64,000 nucleotides of DNA from Anaerocolumna aminovalerica (GCF_900115365.1 NZ_FOWD01000002.1:124001-188000), one strand, 5' to 3'; positions 7,830 to 16,176 are shown, numbered from the stretch's first letter. Translations and numbers: made by a program. The notes: generated by a model not told the origin, from the sequence alone.

Positions 7830-8844
7830 GTGCTCCTCCTCCTTTTTGTTTTGACTTTTCTAGTTTCTTACCATTGCCCTTATCCCCTGCTAAAATACTA
7901 TCTGAAGCTCCAACAAGCCCTTGTGGTCTCCACCACATCATTACAATAATCAATATAGCATATGCAACCATTCTCCATTCACCGATAGGCCTTAGTACTT
8001 CAGTCAATAAGTTAACAATTACCGATCCACAAACAGGTCCAACTAGTGTTCCTTGTCCACCTATAATAACCATGGATAGAATATTAAATCCTTCATCTAA
8101 TGTAAAGAATGTAGAATCAATAAATCTTACATAAGGTGCATAAACCGCACCAACTACACCTGCCCAAAATGCACCATACATAAAGTTAAATGCTTTATAT
8201 TTAGGAACTTCTACTCCCAATGATTTCGCTGCTAACTGATCTTCTCTAATAGCTAACCATGCTCTTCCTATTCTAGATTTCACTACCCTTTTTGTTACGA
8301 AAATAAATAAGATTGCTATTGCTAAAAAGATAAAATAATATGTTTTAGAGTTACTTATTTCAAATCCAAATAAATTAGGTGTTGGAATTCCTTTAATCCC
8401 CATCGGGCCACCTGTTACTGACTCCCAATTAAGTGCAGTGAGTCTTACAATTTCTGAAAATCCAAGTGTCACAATAGATAAGTAAATTCCTTTCATCTTC
8501 AAAGTTGGTAGGGATATACCCAATCCCACTATTGCAGTTACCAAACCTGCTAAAGGAATAATAATCCAAAAATTTATTCCAAACCGTGTTGCAAGTATTG
8601 CTTCACAATATGCTCCGATGCAAAAGAATCCCGCTTGTCCAATACACATCTGTCCACTATATCCATTGATAACGTTAAGTGATCCAGCTAGGGTTGCATA
8701 CATTAGTATACGACACATAATACCCATAAAATAACTTTTGGGTACTAAAACAGGTAAAACTAAAGTTATTATAGCCGCCAAAACCACTATAATTATTTTA
8801 TTTTTTATGTATATTTCTTTACACTTTTGTATTATATTTTTCAT
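7807..8844 (-). CDS. livM: LIV-type ABC transporter permease
   Basis: A 345-residue polytopic permease of the LivM type with many hydrophobic segments. The coupling motif region GRAWLAIREDQLAAKSLGV (about residues 193-211) contacts the ATPases, and the N-terminal part contains NVINGYSGQMCIGQAGFF, typical of LivM. The C-terminus is a charged lysine/glycine-rich tail (KGNGKKLEKSKQKGGGA). The ATG overlaps the stop of livH as TAATG, and the 3' end overlaps livG. It forms the membrane channel with LivH. Confidence 0.93.
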   Translation of the reverse strand: MKNIIQKCKEIYIKNKIIIVVLAAIITLVLPVLVPKSYFMGIMCRILMYATLAGSLNVINGYSGQMCIGQAGFFCIGAYCEAILATRFGINFWIIIPLAGLVTAIVGLGISLPTLKMKGIYLSIVTLGFSEIVRLTALNWESVTGGPMGIKGIPTPNLFGFEISNSKTYYFIFLAIAILFIFVTKRVVKSRIGRAWLAIREDQLAAKSLGVEVPKYKAFNFMYGAFWAGVVGAVYAPYVRFIDSTFFTLDEGFNILSMVIIGGQGTLVGPVCGSVIVNLLTEVLRPIGEWRMVAYAILIIVMMWWRPQGLVGASDSILAGDKGNGKKLEKSKQKGGGAHGVSVRS

Positions 8845-9719
8845 TACGGACGTACTCCCTTCTTGGAAGCGAAACCTTCCGGTTTAATGATAAGTATTAG
8901 AATTAAGAATCCAAATGCAAACACATCTCTAAAGCTTGCTGATGTAATAGTAATACCTAAGTTTTCAATAATACCGATACATAAACCACCTAATGCAGAG
9001 CAGCGAATGTCTGTTAATCCCCCAAGAACAGATGAAGAAAAGGCTTTCATTCCTAGAGAACTACCCATTGTTGCACTAAGTGTCTGATAATAGATGGCCA
9101 AAAGCATACCTGCTACTCCACCAAATCCACAACCAACACAATTTCCAATCATAGCAGTTCTTTTTACGTTAATTCCCATTAAATAAGAAGCACTTTTATC
9201 CTGACTTACCGCTCTTAAAGAAATTCCCCATCTAGTCTTATTAATAAATAAAGATAATAGTATTGCTAATACTACAACGGTTATAATAATAATAACTTGT
9301 ACCAAAGAAATTTGAATCGTTCCTAATGCGAAAAATTTGTTCTCTATCACATTTAACATAGGCTTTTGATTCGGTCCAAAAATAATTTGTGCTAAGTTTT
9401 TAATTAACATACTTACACCAATTGTACATATTAATGAAATATGTCTAGGTGCATTAAAGAACCGTTCATAACACACTTTATAAACAAACATACCTATAAG
9501 CCATGAGGCTGAAAAGCTTGCAATCAAACCTAAAAGAAGGTTATTTCCAAATGCTTGAAATATATAGAAAGCAGCAAAGGCTCCTATCATAATGACTTCA
9601 CCATGTGTAAATGTAACCATTCCAACTACACCTACAACAACAGAGTAACCAACAGCCATCAATGCATATATAGAACCTTGACACAATCCATTAATTATCT
9701 GATTGAATAAATACTCCAT
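8844..9719 (-). CDS. livH: LIV-type ABC transporter permease
   Basis: A 291-residue LivH-type permease, with the family opening LFNQIINGLCQGSIYALMA, the early signature GMVTFTHGEVIMIGAF and coupling motif LRAVSQDKSASYLMGI. The chosen ATG at 9719 has GGAGG seven bases upstream; a TTG six bases earlier is less likely. A 13-bp hairpin separates it from the binding-protein gene upstream, and it overlaps livM by the TAATG arrangement. Integral membrane protein. Confidence 0.93.
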   Translation of the reverse strand: MEYLFNQIINGLCQGSIYALMAVGYSVVVGVVGMVTFTHGEVIMIGAFAAFYIFQAFGNNLLLGLIASFSASWLIGMFVYKVCYERFFNAPRHISLICTIGVSMLIKNLAQIIFGPNQKPMLNVIENKFFALGTIQISLVQVIIIITVVVLAILLSLFINKTRWGISLRAVSQDKSASYLMGINVKRTAMIGNCVGCGFGGVAGMLLAIYYQTLSATMGSSLGMKAFSSSVLGGLTDIRCSALGGLCIGIIENLGITITSASFRDVFAFGFLILILIIKPEGFASKKGVRP

Positions 9720-9756
9720 GAACAATCCTCCCAGATCGAAACTTAATTTTATTTAT

Positions 9757-9796
9757 AAGGGTATCTCTATACAGAAACCTCTTTAGAGATACCCTT
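9757..9796 (-). terminator. Intercistronic hairpin between binding protein and permease genes
   Basis: AAGGGTATCTCTA at 9757-9769 pairs perfectly with TAGAGATACCCTT at 9784-9796; on the reverse strand it is followed by only a short AT-rich run (ATAAATAAAA). The likely role is partial termination or 3' protection of the binding-protein mRNA, giving more binding protein than permease. Confidence 0.6.
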
Positions 9797-9839
9797 GTTA
9801 TATTGCAACTTTTTTATTGCTTATCGATGAGATGATTTT

Positions 9840-11000
9840 CTATTTCTCTGAATAATCAAATCCTTCTTTAATAACATATTCTCCATTTTCCACACTACAT
9901 ATAAGATATTTTCTTGTAATATCACCATCAGGATTAAACTTAATAGGTCCTGTAACTCCTTCCATTTCAACATTAGCAAGGTTATCTCTTATTGATTGTC
10001 TTGTAACATCGCCATCACCACAAGCTTCTATTGCCTTTGCTATTAAATTAACACAATCGTAAGCACATGCCGGGTGAACAGTTGGCTCAAATCCTGACTT
10101 TTGTACAAATTCATCTTTCCATGCCATAGAATCTTGATCAGCCGGATCAAAAAAGAATGGTGTTGAAAGGTAAATACCCTCTGCATTCTCTCCACATAAA
10201 TCAATTAATTGTTCTGATGTTCCAGGTCCTAAAGTTGTAATGTTTACATCCCATCCTGATCCTCTTACTTGATTTATAATTTGAGGCACCGCACCTTGAT
10301 CCATGATACAAATTGTGTCCGGATTAGCAGCCTTTAATTTAGTAATTAAAGAGGAAAAATCTTTCTCATCTTGTACGTAGTTTACTGTTTCTACAATATT
10401 TAATCCTACTTCATCTGCGCTTTTTTTGAAGTTATCATAACAAGATTTTCCCCAGTCACTATTGATGTAAATAACGCCAACGCTTTGTGCATTTAAATAT
10501 TTTTTAAGTATGTACTTAGAAAAAAATGGTGCCTCACCATCTTGTCTACCCATAATACTAAAACAATACTTACTCATAGCAGCATAATCTGGGTTTGATG
10601 CTGTTGGAGAAAGTTGTACTAAGCCAGCCTCATCAAATATTGGAGCATTAGCCATACATGAACCGCTTGCAAAGTCTCCAATAACTGCCATTATTTCTTC
10701 ATCATCTGCAAATTTTCTTGCTAAGTCTGAACTTTCTTTTTGGTCTCCTTTTGAATCTTTCACCTCTAATTCTAATTTGTAACCATTTACTCCACCTGCA
10801 GCATTAATCCTATCTACTGCCATCTTTGTCCCGATTTCAAAACCTTTACCATACTCTGCGTTTGTGCCTGTTAATGGCGCAAGAACACCCAGTTTAATCG
10901 TACCACCTTTTTCTGCCACACTTGAAGAGCTACTCCCACATCCTGTAAGTGATGCTACACCCATTACTAAAGTTAACCCCAAAGCCACTAGTTTTTTCAT
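9840..11000 (-). CDS. livK: LIV-type ABC transporter substrate-binding lipoprotein
   Basis: A 386-residue extracellular binding protein. It starts with a lipoprotein signal (MKKLVALGLTLVMGVASLTG, then Cys, about residue 21) and a serine-rich linker, followed by a type I periplasmic-binding fold: IKLGVLAPLTGTNAEYGKGF, GGVNGYKLELEVKDSKGD, AVIGDFASGSCMANAPIFD, SPTASNPDY. This corresponds to the Leu/Ile/Val receptor family, which also includes amide, urea and other amino-acid receptors. The serine/threonine ligand segment (GDFASGSCM, SPTASNPDY) suggests a carboxylate or amino acid. It is the second gene of the operon, after ATC-hydrolase-like copy 2. Confidence 0.92.
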   Translation of the reverse strand: MKKLVALGLTLVMGVASLTGCGSSSSSVAEKGGTIKLGVLAPLTGTNAEYGKGFEIGTKMAVDRINAAGGVNGYKLELEVKDSKGDQKESSDLARKFADDEEIMAVIGDFASGSCMANAPIFDEAGLVQLSPTASNPDYAAMSKYCFSIMGRQDGEAPFFSKYILKKYLNAQSVGVIYINSDWGKSCYDNFKKSADEVGLNIVETVNYVQDEKDFSSLITKLKAANPDTICIMDQGAVPQIINQVRGSGWDVNITTLGPGTSEQLIDLCGENAEGIYLSTPFFFDPADQDSMAWKDEFVQKSGFEPTVHPACAYDCVNLIAKAIEACGDGDVTRQSIRDNLANVEMEGVTGPIKFNPDGDITRKYLICSVENGEYVIKEGFDYSEK

Positions 11001-11051
11001 AAGTAATAACCTCCTGATTTTATGATTTCATATTTTAATTTTAGCTTGTCC

Positions 11052-11546
11052 CTATTTGTGAAATCTTAATTTGCAAGATGCGCAACCTTTTGCTATTGTG
11101 TCTGTCAACTCAAGTGTAAGCCCCATAGCTTCTGCAATACCTCTGTCACCATCCATAGCAATATCACATAGTTTTGCACATCTTTCATCATCAAACCCCA
11201 ACTTTCTCCATGCATTGACTAGTGCACAGTAATGGAATTCTACCTTTACTTCATCTTCTGTTGATTCAATATGATCCATTTCAAATGTTTTTACACCCAC
11301 TTCTCCCAAGAATACTTTCCTAAAATCATTACAATCATTAGGATTATTACATTGTGATTTAAAGCCTTCTCCATGAATACATCCACATTTTTTAATTGCT
11401 CTTCTTGTAATTCCCTCAGCGTCTAATCCTGCTTTTTCAGCTTCATCAAATATTAACCCCATCCATGTTGCTCTATGCTCGATCTGAGCACGATTAATAT
11501 CAATTTTTTCCTCTTGGATTGAAGCCAAATTATTAATTTTTGCCAT
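11052..11546 (-). CDS. ATC-hydrolase-family protein, copy 2
   Basis: A 164-residue paralogue of the protein at 3651-4145, of identical length. Shared segments are EHRATWMGLIFDEAEKAGLD, KKCGCIHGEG, QCNNP, CALVNAWRKLGF, LCDIAMDGDRGIAEAMGL and CKLRFHK. Copy 2 has extra cysteines (CGCIH, NDCND, CASCK). It is the first gene of the operon, with AAGGAGG before the ATG and a good promoter at 11601-11628. One copy at each end of the operon suggests two different activities or a heteromer. The family's founding reaction is hydrolysis of 2-amino-thiazoline-4-carboxylate; nothing in the sequence proves this reaction here. Confidence 0.75.
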   Translation of the reverse strand: MAKINNLASIQEEKIDINRAQIEHRATWMGLIFDEAEKAGLDAEGITRRAIKKCGCIHGEGFKSQCNNPNDCNDFRKVFLGEVGVKTFEMDHIESTEDEVKVEFHYCALVNAWRKLGFDDERCAKLCDIAMDGDRGIAEAMGLTLELTDTIAKGCASCKLRFHK

Positions 11547-12081
11547 AATATCCTCCTTAAAATAATTATGTAGTGTTAAAAACCTATAATAATATTATTA
11601 ATCATATCAGAAAATTTAAAATTTGCAAGACTTTTTTGTAATTATGTATAGATTATATTATTTAAACATACTTTAATATACATATTAAACAGTTTTATTA
11701 TATTTTCTTACTATTTATTGACCTTCTCAAGATATTCTGATATGATTAGCAACATAATTCAACTAATAGAAATAGAGTATTGTTATGCAAGATGGAAATC
11801 TCAAATGAAACAATTTAATCCAAAATTAATTTTTTTCTAGTCATATTGATTGAGTTCCACTAGAAATGTTATAATATTAATTATGATTACTTTTCTTGCT
11901 GTTTTTGTTGAGCACATAATAAAATCTTGCATTGCATACCTTGTTTCTACTTATCATATCTTATGGTAAAATACTTAATATGCGAACAATCAGTGCATGA
12001 CATACTATATGTGCACTATATTTCCGACTTACCAAAAACAGCGAAAGCAAACGCTGTACATAAAAAACAGGGGGGTTCTTA
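11547..12081. other. Divergent regulatory region of the LIV/ATC-hydrolase island
   Basis: A 535-base gene-free spacer between the operon and its divergent GntR gene. It holds the operon promoter (11601-11628), ATGCAAGAT at 11785-11793 with its exact reverse complement ATCTTGCAT at 11924-11932, the related TTGCAAGAC at 11623-11631, an AGTGCA/TGCACT inverted repeat at 11992-12017, and a small hairpin ACAGCG/CGCTGT at 12038-12057 just before the GntR ribosome site. No ORF of note. Confidence 0.6.
11601..11628 (-). promoter_or_regulatory. Probable sigma-A promoter of the LIV/ATC-hydrolase operon
   Basis: On the reverse strand TTGCAA (11623-11628), 16-base spacer, TATGAT (11601-11606), about 55 bases before the ATG at 11546. 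TTGCAAGAC, a relative of the candidate operator, overlaps the -35 box. Confidence 0.6.
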
Positions 12082-12720
12082 ATGAAAAAATCTGAAACAT
12101 TAAAAGATAAAATATATAATGATGTATTTGATGGTATTATTAAAGGCGAGTATCTTTCTGATCAAATCCTGAGCGAAAAAAGTCTTATGGAGAAATTCAA
12201 AACAAGTAAAGCTCCTGTACGAGAAGCGCTTATAGAACTTTGTAACGAAGGAATCCTGCGTAGCATACCTCGATATGGTTATGAAATTATCAAATTAACC
12301 GATAAAGATGTAAGCGATATTCAAAAGTTTAGAATCATCTTAGAGTGTGAATGTTTATCTCGCTATTGGGATATGATTACTCCCGATCACATCGCTCAAC
12401 TTGAACAAATTATTACCGAAGACTATGCTAACTGTACAGAATATAATGCTATAGTTCATTGGGAAAATAATTCTAGATTTCATTTATTACTTATGTCTTT
12501 TTTTAAAAATCAATATATCTATAATACAATTAAATCTTCACTATCTATTCTCACTAGAGCCTATGCACAATTTTATTGGGATAAGTGGCACACAACACAA
12601 TTCAAGACTAGTGCAGAATGTCATGAAAAATTTATAAAATGCTTAAAATCTAACGACAAATATGGTGCTATCAAAGCATTAGAATGGGATCTTAGTGGAT
12701 TCCATGAAAAGACTATTTAA
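12082..12720 (+). CDS. GntR-family transcriptional regulator (FadR/FCD type)
   Basis: A 212-residue regulator. Residues about 5-70 form the GntR winged helix (LKDKIYNDVFDGIIKGEY, then SEKSLMEKFKTSKAPVREAL). The remainder is all-helical with the histidines and acids of an FCD ligand domain (ENNSRFH near residue 134, CHEKF near 190, GFHEK at the end), which often bind a metal and a carboxylate effector. A GGGGGG ribosome site lies seven bases before the ATG. It diverges from the LIV/ATC-hydrolase operon and is its probable local regulator, with the imported compound or a breakdown product as effector. That link is positional inference. Confidence 0.88.
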   Translation: MKKSETLKDKIYNDVFDGIIKGEYLSDQILSEKSLMEKFKTSKAPVREALIELCNEGILRSIPRYGYEIIKLTDKDVSDIQKFRIILECECLSRYWDMITPDHIAQLEQIITEDYANCTEYNAIVHWENNSRFHLLLMSFFKNQYIYNTIKSSLSILTRAYAQFYWDKWHTTQFKTSAECHEKFIKCLKSNDKYGAIKALEWDLSGFHEKTI

Positions 12721-13015
12721 AACAGAACGTGAGATTGCATTGCTAGTGATGAAAAAAAGTAAAGCAATTTAGTACGTATTATTTTAATATTTACTACAAA
12801 TATCCCAGTCTAGATGGTTCTAATTATCCTAAACAATTAGAACTATCTCGACATTCGTCAAAACGGCCACAAGAATGCATAAACAAAAAACAGTCCTAGA
12901 ATGGTAGATTAAATCAGATTCTTCTAACCAGAAACAAGAATAAAACCTTCTGGATTCTAGCTGTCCAGAAGGTTTCCAATATTGGCACACAGATTTTCTT
13001 TTCATATATGTTATT
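12721..13015. other. Gene-free spacer with two inverted repeats
   Basis: Between the GntR gene and yjjW. It contains an unexplained inverted repeat GTTCTAATT (12818-12826) / AATTAGAAC (12835-12843) without a T-run and a terminator hairpin at 12943-12975. No further coding signal seen. Confidence 0.5.
12943..12975 (-). terminator. Terminator of the yjjI-yjjW transcript
   Basis: AAACCTTCTGGA (12943-12954) pairs perfectly with TCCAGAAGGTTT (12964-12975). On the reverse strand the stem is followed by TATTCTTG, a weak T-tract, so termination may be partial. Confidence 0.6.
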
Positions 13016-13058
13016 CTAACTTGTCATTCTTCCCAGTGCAGTTTCTTTTAATGCCGCC
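13016..13058 (-). pseudogene. Tiny remnant resembling the serine dehydratase alpha-subunit C-terminus
   Basis: Directly after the yjjW stop the reverse strand reads AALKETALGRMTS-stop. The first nine residues match the intact sdaAA C-terminal region (IALKETALGG), and CCAGTGCAGTTTC at 13033-13045 is identical to 2563-2575 in the other remnant. Too short to be functional; chance similarity is possible. Confidence 0.4.
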
Positions 13059-13062
13059 CCTA

Positions 13063-13899
13063 TCACACAATACGTACATTGCCAAATCCATTTTCAAGTG
13101 CAATCTGTTTTAGTTTCTCCATATACTCATAAGTCGGAGATGCTGCCTCTTTTAGCTCTCCTTTTACGCCAAAATGACGAAAACGAATCAACTTAAGAAG
13201 AACATTCTCCCTTGTTTGTTCAGATACATAATCAGCAATTCCCTTAATAGTGTCCTCTGCATCTACATAGTCCTCCAGGCAGACAATGCGAAGTTCCTCT
13301 AACTTATTTCTATTAGATAGCTGGCGGAGATTTTGTTTTACTACTTCATTGTCCGCTCCGGTCAGATTACGAAAGCACTGATCAGACCAGGCCTTTACAT
13401 CCAGCATGATTCCATCACACACTTCCATCACCGGATTGTTCCACAATGGTATCGTTCCGTTACAGTCCATCAGACAGGTAATACCAATACTTTTACACTT
13501 CCCAAACAATTCCTGCAAAAAAGGAGTGTATAAGGAGCATTCTCCGCCAGATACCGTAATTCCCCGGATAAATGGCAGATTTTTAGCAATTCGATCAAAT
13601 ACTTCATCCACAGTCATTTCTGTTACTTTAGGTGAACTATCATTTGGACATACATGAATACAAGTATCACATTTGATGCAGGCCCATGAATCCCAAGCCA
13701 CCTGGCCCTCCACAACCATTAATGCACCCACCGGACACTTAGCTACACAAAACTGACAATGATTACACAATTTCTGTGTCTCTGGGTTATGACAGTATTT
13801 ACAGGAAATATTGCACCCTTGAAAAAATATAGCACTACGATTTCCAATGCCATCTACCAATGAATGATCTATGATTTTATTAATCGGCGCCTTAAGCAT
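13063..13899 (-). CDS. yjjW: Glycyl radical enzyme activase, YjjW family
   Basis: A radical SAM activating enzyme of 278 residues from the ATG at 13899. It should use S-adenosylmethionine and a [4Fe-4S] cluster to place the radical on the glycine of YjjI. The radical SAM motif is GCNISCKYCHNPE (CxxxCxxC), after which two ferredoxin-type cluster motifs are inserted, CNHCQFCVAKCP and CIKCDTCIHVCP, as in other GRE activases. SGGECSLY is the SAM-binding GGE motif. The start at MLKAPINK follows AGAAAGG; the earlier in-frame ATGs lie inside yjjI. It overlaps the yjjI stop by eight bases, so the pair is translationally coupled. Cytosolic and oxygen-sensitive. Confidence 0.88.
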   Translation of the reverse strand: MLKAPINKIIDHSLVDGIGNRSAIFFQGCNISCKYCHNPETQKLCNHCQFCVAKCPVGALMVVEGQVAWDSWACIKCDTCIHVCPNDSSPKVTEMTVDEVFDRIAKNLPFIRGITVSGGECSLYTPFLQELFGKCKSIGITCLMDCNGTIPLWNNPVMEVCDGIMLDVKAWSDQCFRNLTGADNEVVKQNLRQLSNRNKLEELRIVCLEDYVDAEDTIKGIADYVSEQTRENVLLKLIRFRHFGVKGELKEAASPTYEYMEKLKQIALENGFGNVRIV

Positions 13900-15406
13900 G
13901 GGAACGCACCTTTCTTTCATCAAGCCTATTTAATTTATAGTTGGTACTTCCATTCTGAACGGTATCCTGAAGAACCACTTCCCCATTGTCATATTTCTCA
14001 ATATCGCTTCTCTTGGCCAGATAACCGGTAATACGTACCAGATCACCGTCAGACTGATAAATAGCTATGTATTTGTCACCAATAGAAAATGCACCCTTTA
14101 TAATATCCAGTACAGCCGCCGGATTATTCTTAGCCGTCCCCTCAAATGGGAAAATATCCGAACAACCTGTAGGGAAATATTTATGAAGCCTTGCACTGTG
14201 TCTTAAATGGTCATAAATACTCTCAGGCTCATCCCCTACCACAATACGAATGCCAGAGGTAACTCCTATATCCGTTGAAAGTCCTGCCTGGGCATGGAGA
14301 TAATAATGCCCTCCGGACACTTCGCAATATTTTGCCGGATAAGTAGCAACAAAATCTGAGATAATTTTTAAAATCTGCTCAGCTAAATCATCTGCTTCCG
14401 GATCGTTTCCATAACGTTTACCACTATCACGAAGCAAATAATTAACTCCATCGCAGAGTCCTGCAATACCAAACATACCGGTGAAGTTCTCTCTCTCAAT
14501 CAAACCTTCTTTCACCAGGAAGGAGCTCTGGAAGAAACCGGATTCCTCAACCAGAAAACGGATTCTTTCATCCATATATTCCCCAAGACCCTGCAAAGCC
14601 TCAGGCAGAATTTCATTAAGAAACTGTTCGGTACTTTCCGCCATTTTAGCAAGACGAGGGATTACTACACGGGACAGAATATAGGAACCACCTCGCAAAG
14701 GTAACACATTATAACAGCTGGACACACCATAGTCCCAATAGGTGTCCTTGTGTGCCTTATGGTTTGCAATTGCAGGATTGGCACAGGTAAGGGCGCAGAG
14801 TATTGCTTTTTCCATCAAATCATCCGGTGTAACGCCCACCTCATACTTCATAGTAAAATTAGGAACCGCATTTTGTAATTCTTGCTCACATTCCAGTAAA
14901 AGGCGGGTAGCTCTTAAATCCTCTGGTCCCAGGTTAGCATGGCAATATCCATCTGCTATGGTACGATCAATATAATTAAGGAACAACTTAAATTTGGTTT
15001 TAACTGCTTCATCACTGAGTCCAACTATAAAAGGATCCAGCAATACATCTAAATTGCCCAGATATACCGGCATGGTGGTAATGGATGGCACATGATAATA
15101 CAGTGTAAGCAGAGCAAAAATAGCCTCATCCAATGTATTGGGTGGTGCAATTTTTAAAAATTCACTTCCTTGCATTAGAAAGCGCTGATAGTCCACCATG
15201 ACATAACGCGGACGATAGGGCGCATTTCCCTCATTCATATCACAAAGTGCACGGGTTTCGAAGTATTTAGAAAACTTTTCTGGTATATTTAATACATCTA
15301 AGCTATTTTCAGCCTGTTTTGCTAACTGAATTATTTTTTGTTGATAGGTTAAACGTCTTGATGTTAATATTTCATAAGTTTCCTGTGTTGTTGTCACATT
15401 CTCCAT
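13892..15406 (-). CDS. yjjI: Glycyl radical enzyme of unknown reaction, YjjI family
   Basis: A 504-residue YjjI-family (DUF3029-type) glycyl radical enzyme; E. coli YjjI is about the same length. The C-terminal radical loop reads VRITGYLAKRSDIEKY, the equivalent of the RVxGY motif of pyruvate formate-lyase, so Gly in ITGYL should carry the radical. It is much shorter than pyruvate formate-lyase or diol dehydratase. The start at 15406 (MENVTTTQ) has AGGAG nine bases upstream; the longer frame upstream lies inside the GntR gene. The reaction is not established. In E. coli yjjI-yjjW lies beside the deo genes for deoxynucleoside breakdown; here it lies beside nucleoside uptake genes and uridine phosphorylase, which supports a role in nucleoside or deoxyribose use. 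Confidence 0.85.
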   Translation of the reverse strand: MENVTTTQETYEILTSRRLTYQQKIIQLAKQAENSLDVLNIPEKFSKYFETRALCDMNEGNAPYRPRYVMVDYQRFLMQGSEFLKIAPPNTLDEAIFALLTLYYHVPSITTMPVYLGNLDVLLDPFIVGLSDEAVKTKFKLFLNYIDRTIADGYCHANLGPEDLRATRLLLECEQELQNAVPNFTMKYEVGVTPDDLMEKAILCALTCANPAIANHKAHKDTYWDYGVSSCYNVLPLRGGSYILSRVVIPRLAKMAESTEQFLNEILPEALQGLGEYMDERIRFLVEESGFFQSSFLVKEGLIERENFTGMFGIAGLCDGVNYLLRDSGKRYGNDPEADDLAEQILKIISDFVATYPAKYCEVSGGHYYLHAQAGLSTDIGVTSGIRIVVGDEPESIYDHLRHSARLHKYFPTGCSDIFPFEGTAKNNPAAVLDIIKGAFSIGDKYIAIYQSDGDLVRITGYLAKRSDIEKYDNGEVVLQDTVQNGSTNYKLNRLDERKVRSHA

Positions 15407-16103
15407 TGTCCTGATCTCCTTTCTTTTTATTTTCTTTTTTATGTGAAGATAAATTTGTAATTGATGTTTCAATTGCCATCCTTGCGTAGATGGAAGCTAC
15501 CTCCGGGTTTCGTTCTTTTATTGCTTCCAGTATTTTCCCATGATATTTGATTGCACTTTCCGGCCCGGTATTGTGATAAATCATCTTTTGATTATCTACA
15601 AATACATTCATGAATATTTCTGAAATCTGTATAATCATAGGATTTCTAGTACCATTGGCAATAATATTATGAAAAATCTGATCTAATTGGTGAAATTCCC
15701 GCATATCATCCTTTGCAGCAACCATCTCTACGTAATTGTGATCCAAAGCTTTTATGTCCTCATCCGTAGCATGTTCAATAAATAACTGCACATTATATGA
15801 ATCGAACATCTTACGGAATTCCAGGATTTTCAGGAGAAAATTATCATCAAATCCTAATATTGAACCACTCATAATAGACATGTTTTCTTTCTGTTCCACA
15901 TAGGTACCGGAACCCTGGACCTTTTTTAGTATGGACAATGCTACTAAGCTTTGAATTGCATTACGTATGGCAGCTTTACTTACTCCAACTATCTCCACCA
16001 ATTGGGATTCCGTTGCAATTTTATCCCCCGGCTTCCATTTACCTGAACGAATCTGTTCCACAATATAATCATAAGCGATATCTGATGCCTGATTAATATA
16101 CAT
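15372..16103 (-). CDS. GntR-family transcriptional regulator (FadR/FCD type)
   Basis: A 243-residue regulator with a winged helix at residues about 5-75 (AYDYIVEQIRSGKWKPGDKI, TESQLVEIVGVSKAAIRNAI, VQGSGTYV) and an FCD-like helical ligand domain (EFHQLDQIFHNIIANGTRNP, MAIETSITNL). The tail is lysine-rich and polar (SSHKKENKKKGDQ). Its stop lies 35 bases inside yjjI, so it is co-transcribed with yjjI-yjjW and probably regulates that operon or the neighbouring nucleoside genes. GAGGA precedes the ATG. A conserved-looking hairpin leader at 16119-16176 sits just before it. Confidence 0.88.
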   Translation of the reverse strand: MYINQASDIAYDYIVEQIRSGKWKPGDKIATESQLVEIVGVSKAAIRNAIQSLVALSILKKVQGSGTYVEQKENMSIMSGSILGFDDNFLLKILEFRKMFDSYNVQLFIEHATDEDIKALDHNYVEMVAAKDDMREFHQLDQIFHNIIANGTRNPMIIQISEIFMNVFVDNQKMIYHNTGPESAIKYHGKILEAIKERNPEVASIYARMAIETSITNLSSHKKENKKKGDQDNGECDNNTGNL

Positions 16104-16118
16104 ACTATCCTCGATTCT

Positions 16119-16176
16119 GGCGCTTTAGCGCCTTTTAATAACCATAGCAACTTTGTGTACCAGCACAAAATTGCCG
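16119..16176 (-). repeat. Leader element, copy 1 (before the yjjI-operon GntR gene)
   Basis: On the reverse strand this reads CGGCAATTTTGTGCTGGTA onward and ends in the hairpin GGCGC-TAAA-GCGCC, 15 bases before the ATG at 16103. It aligns over its whole length with 44336-44391 before apt. Confidence 0.5.

Noticed and set aside
13892-15406. Pyruvate formate-lyase
   Set aside because: It is far too short, lacks the PFL active-site cysteine pair and has the YjjI-type glycyl loop with a YjjW-type activase.
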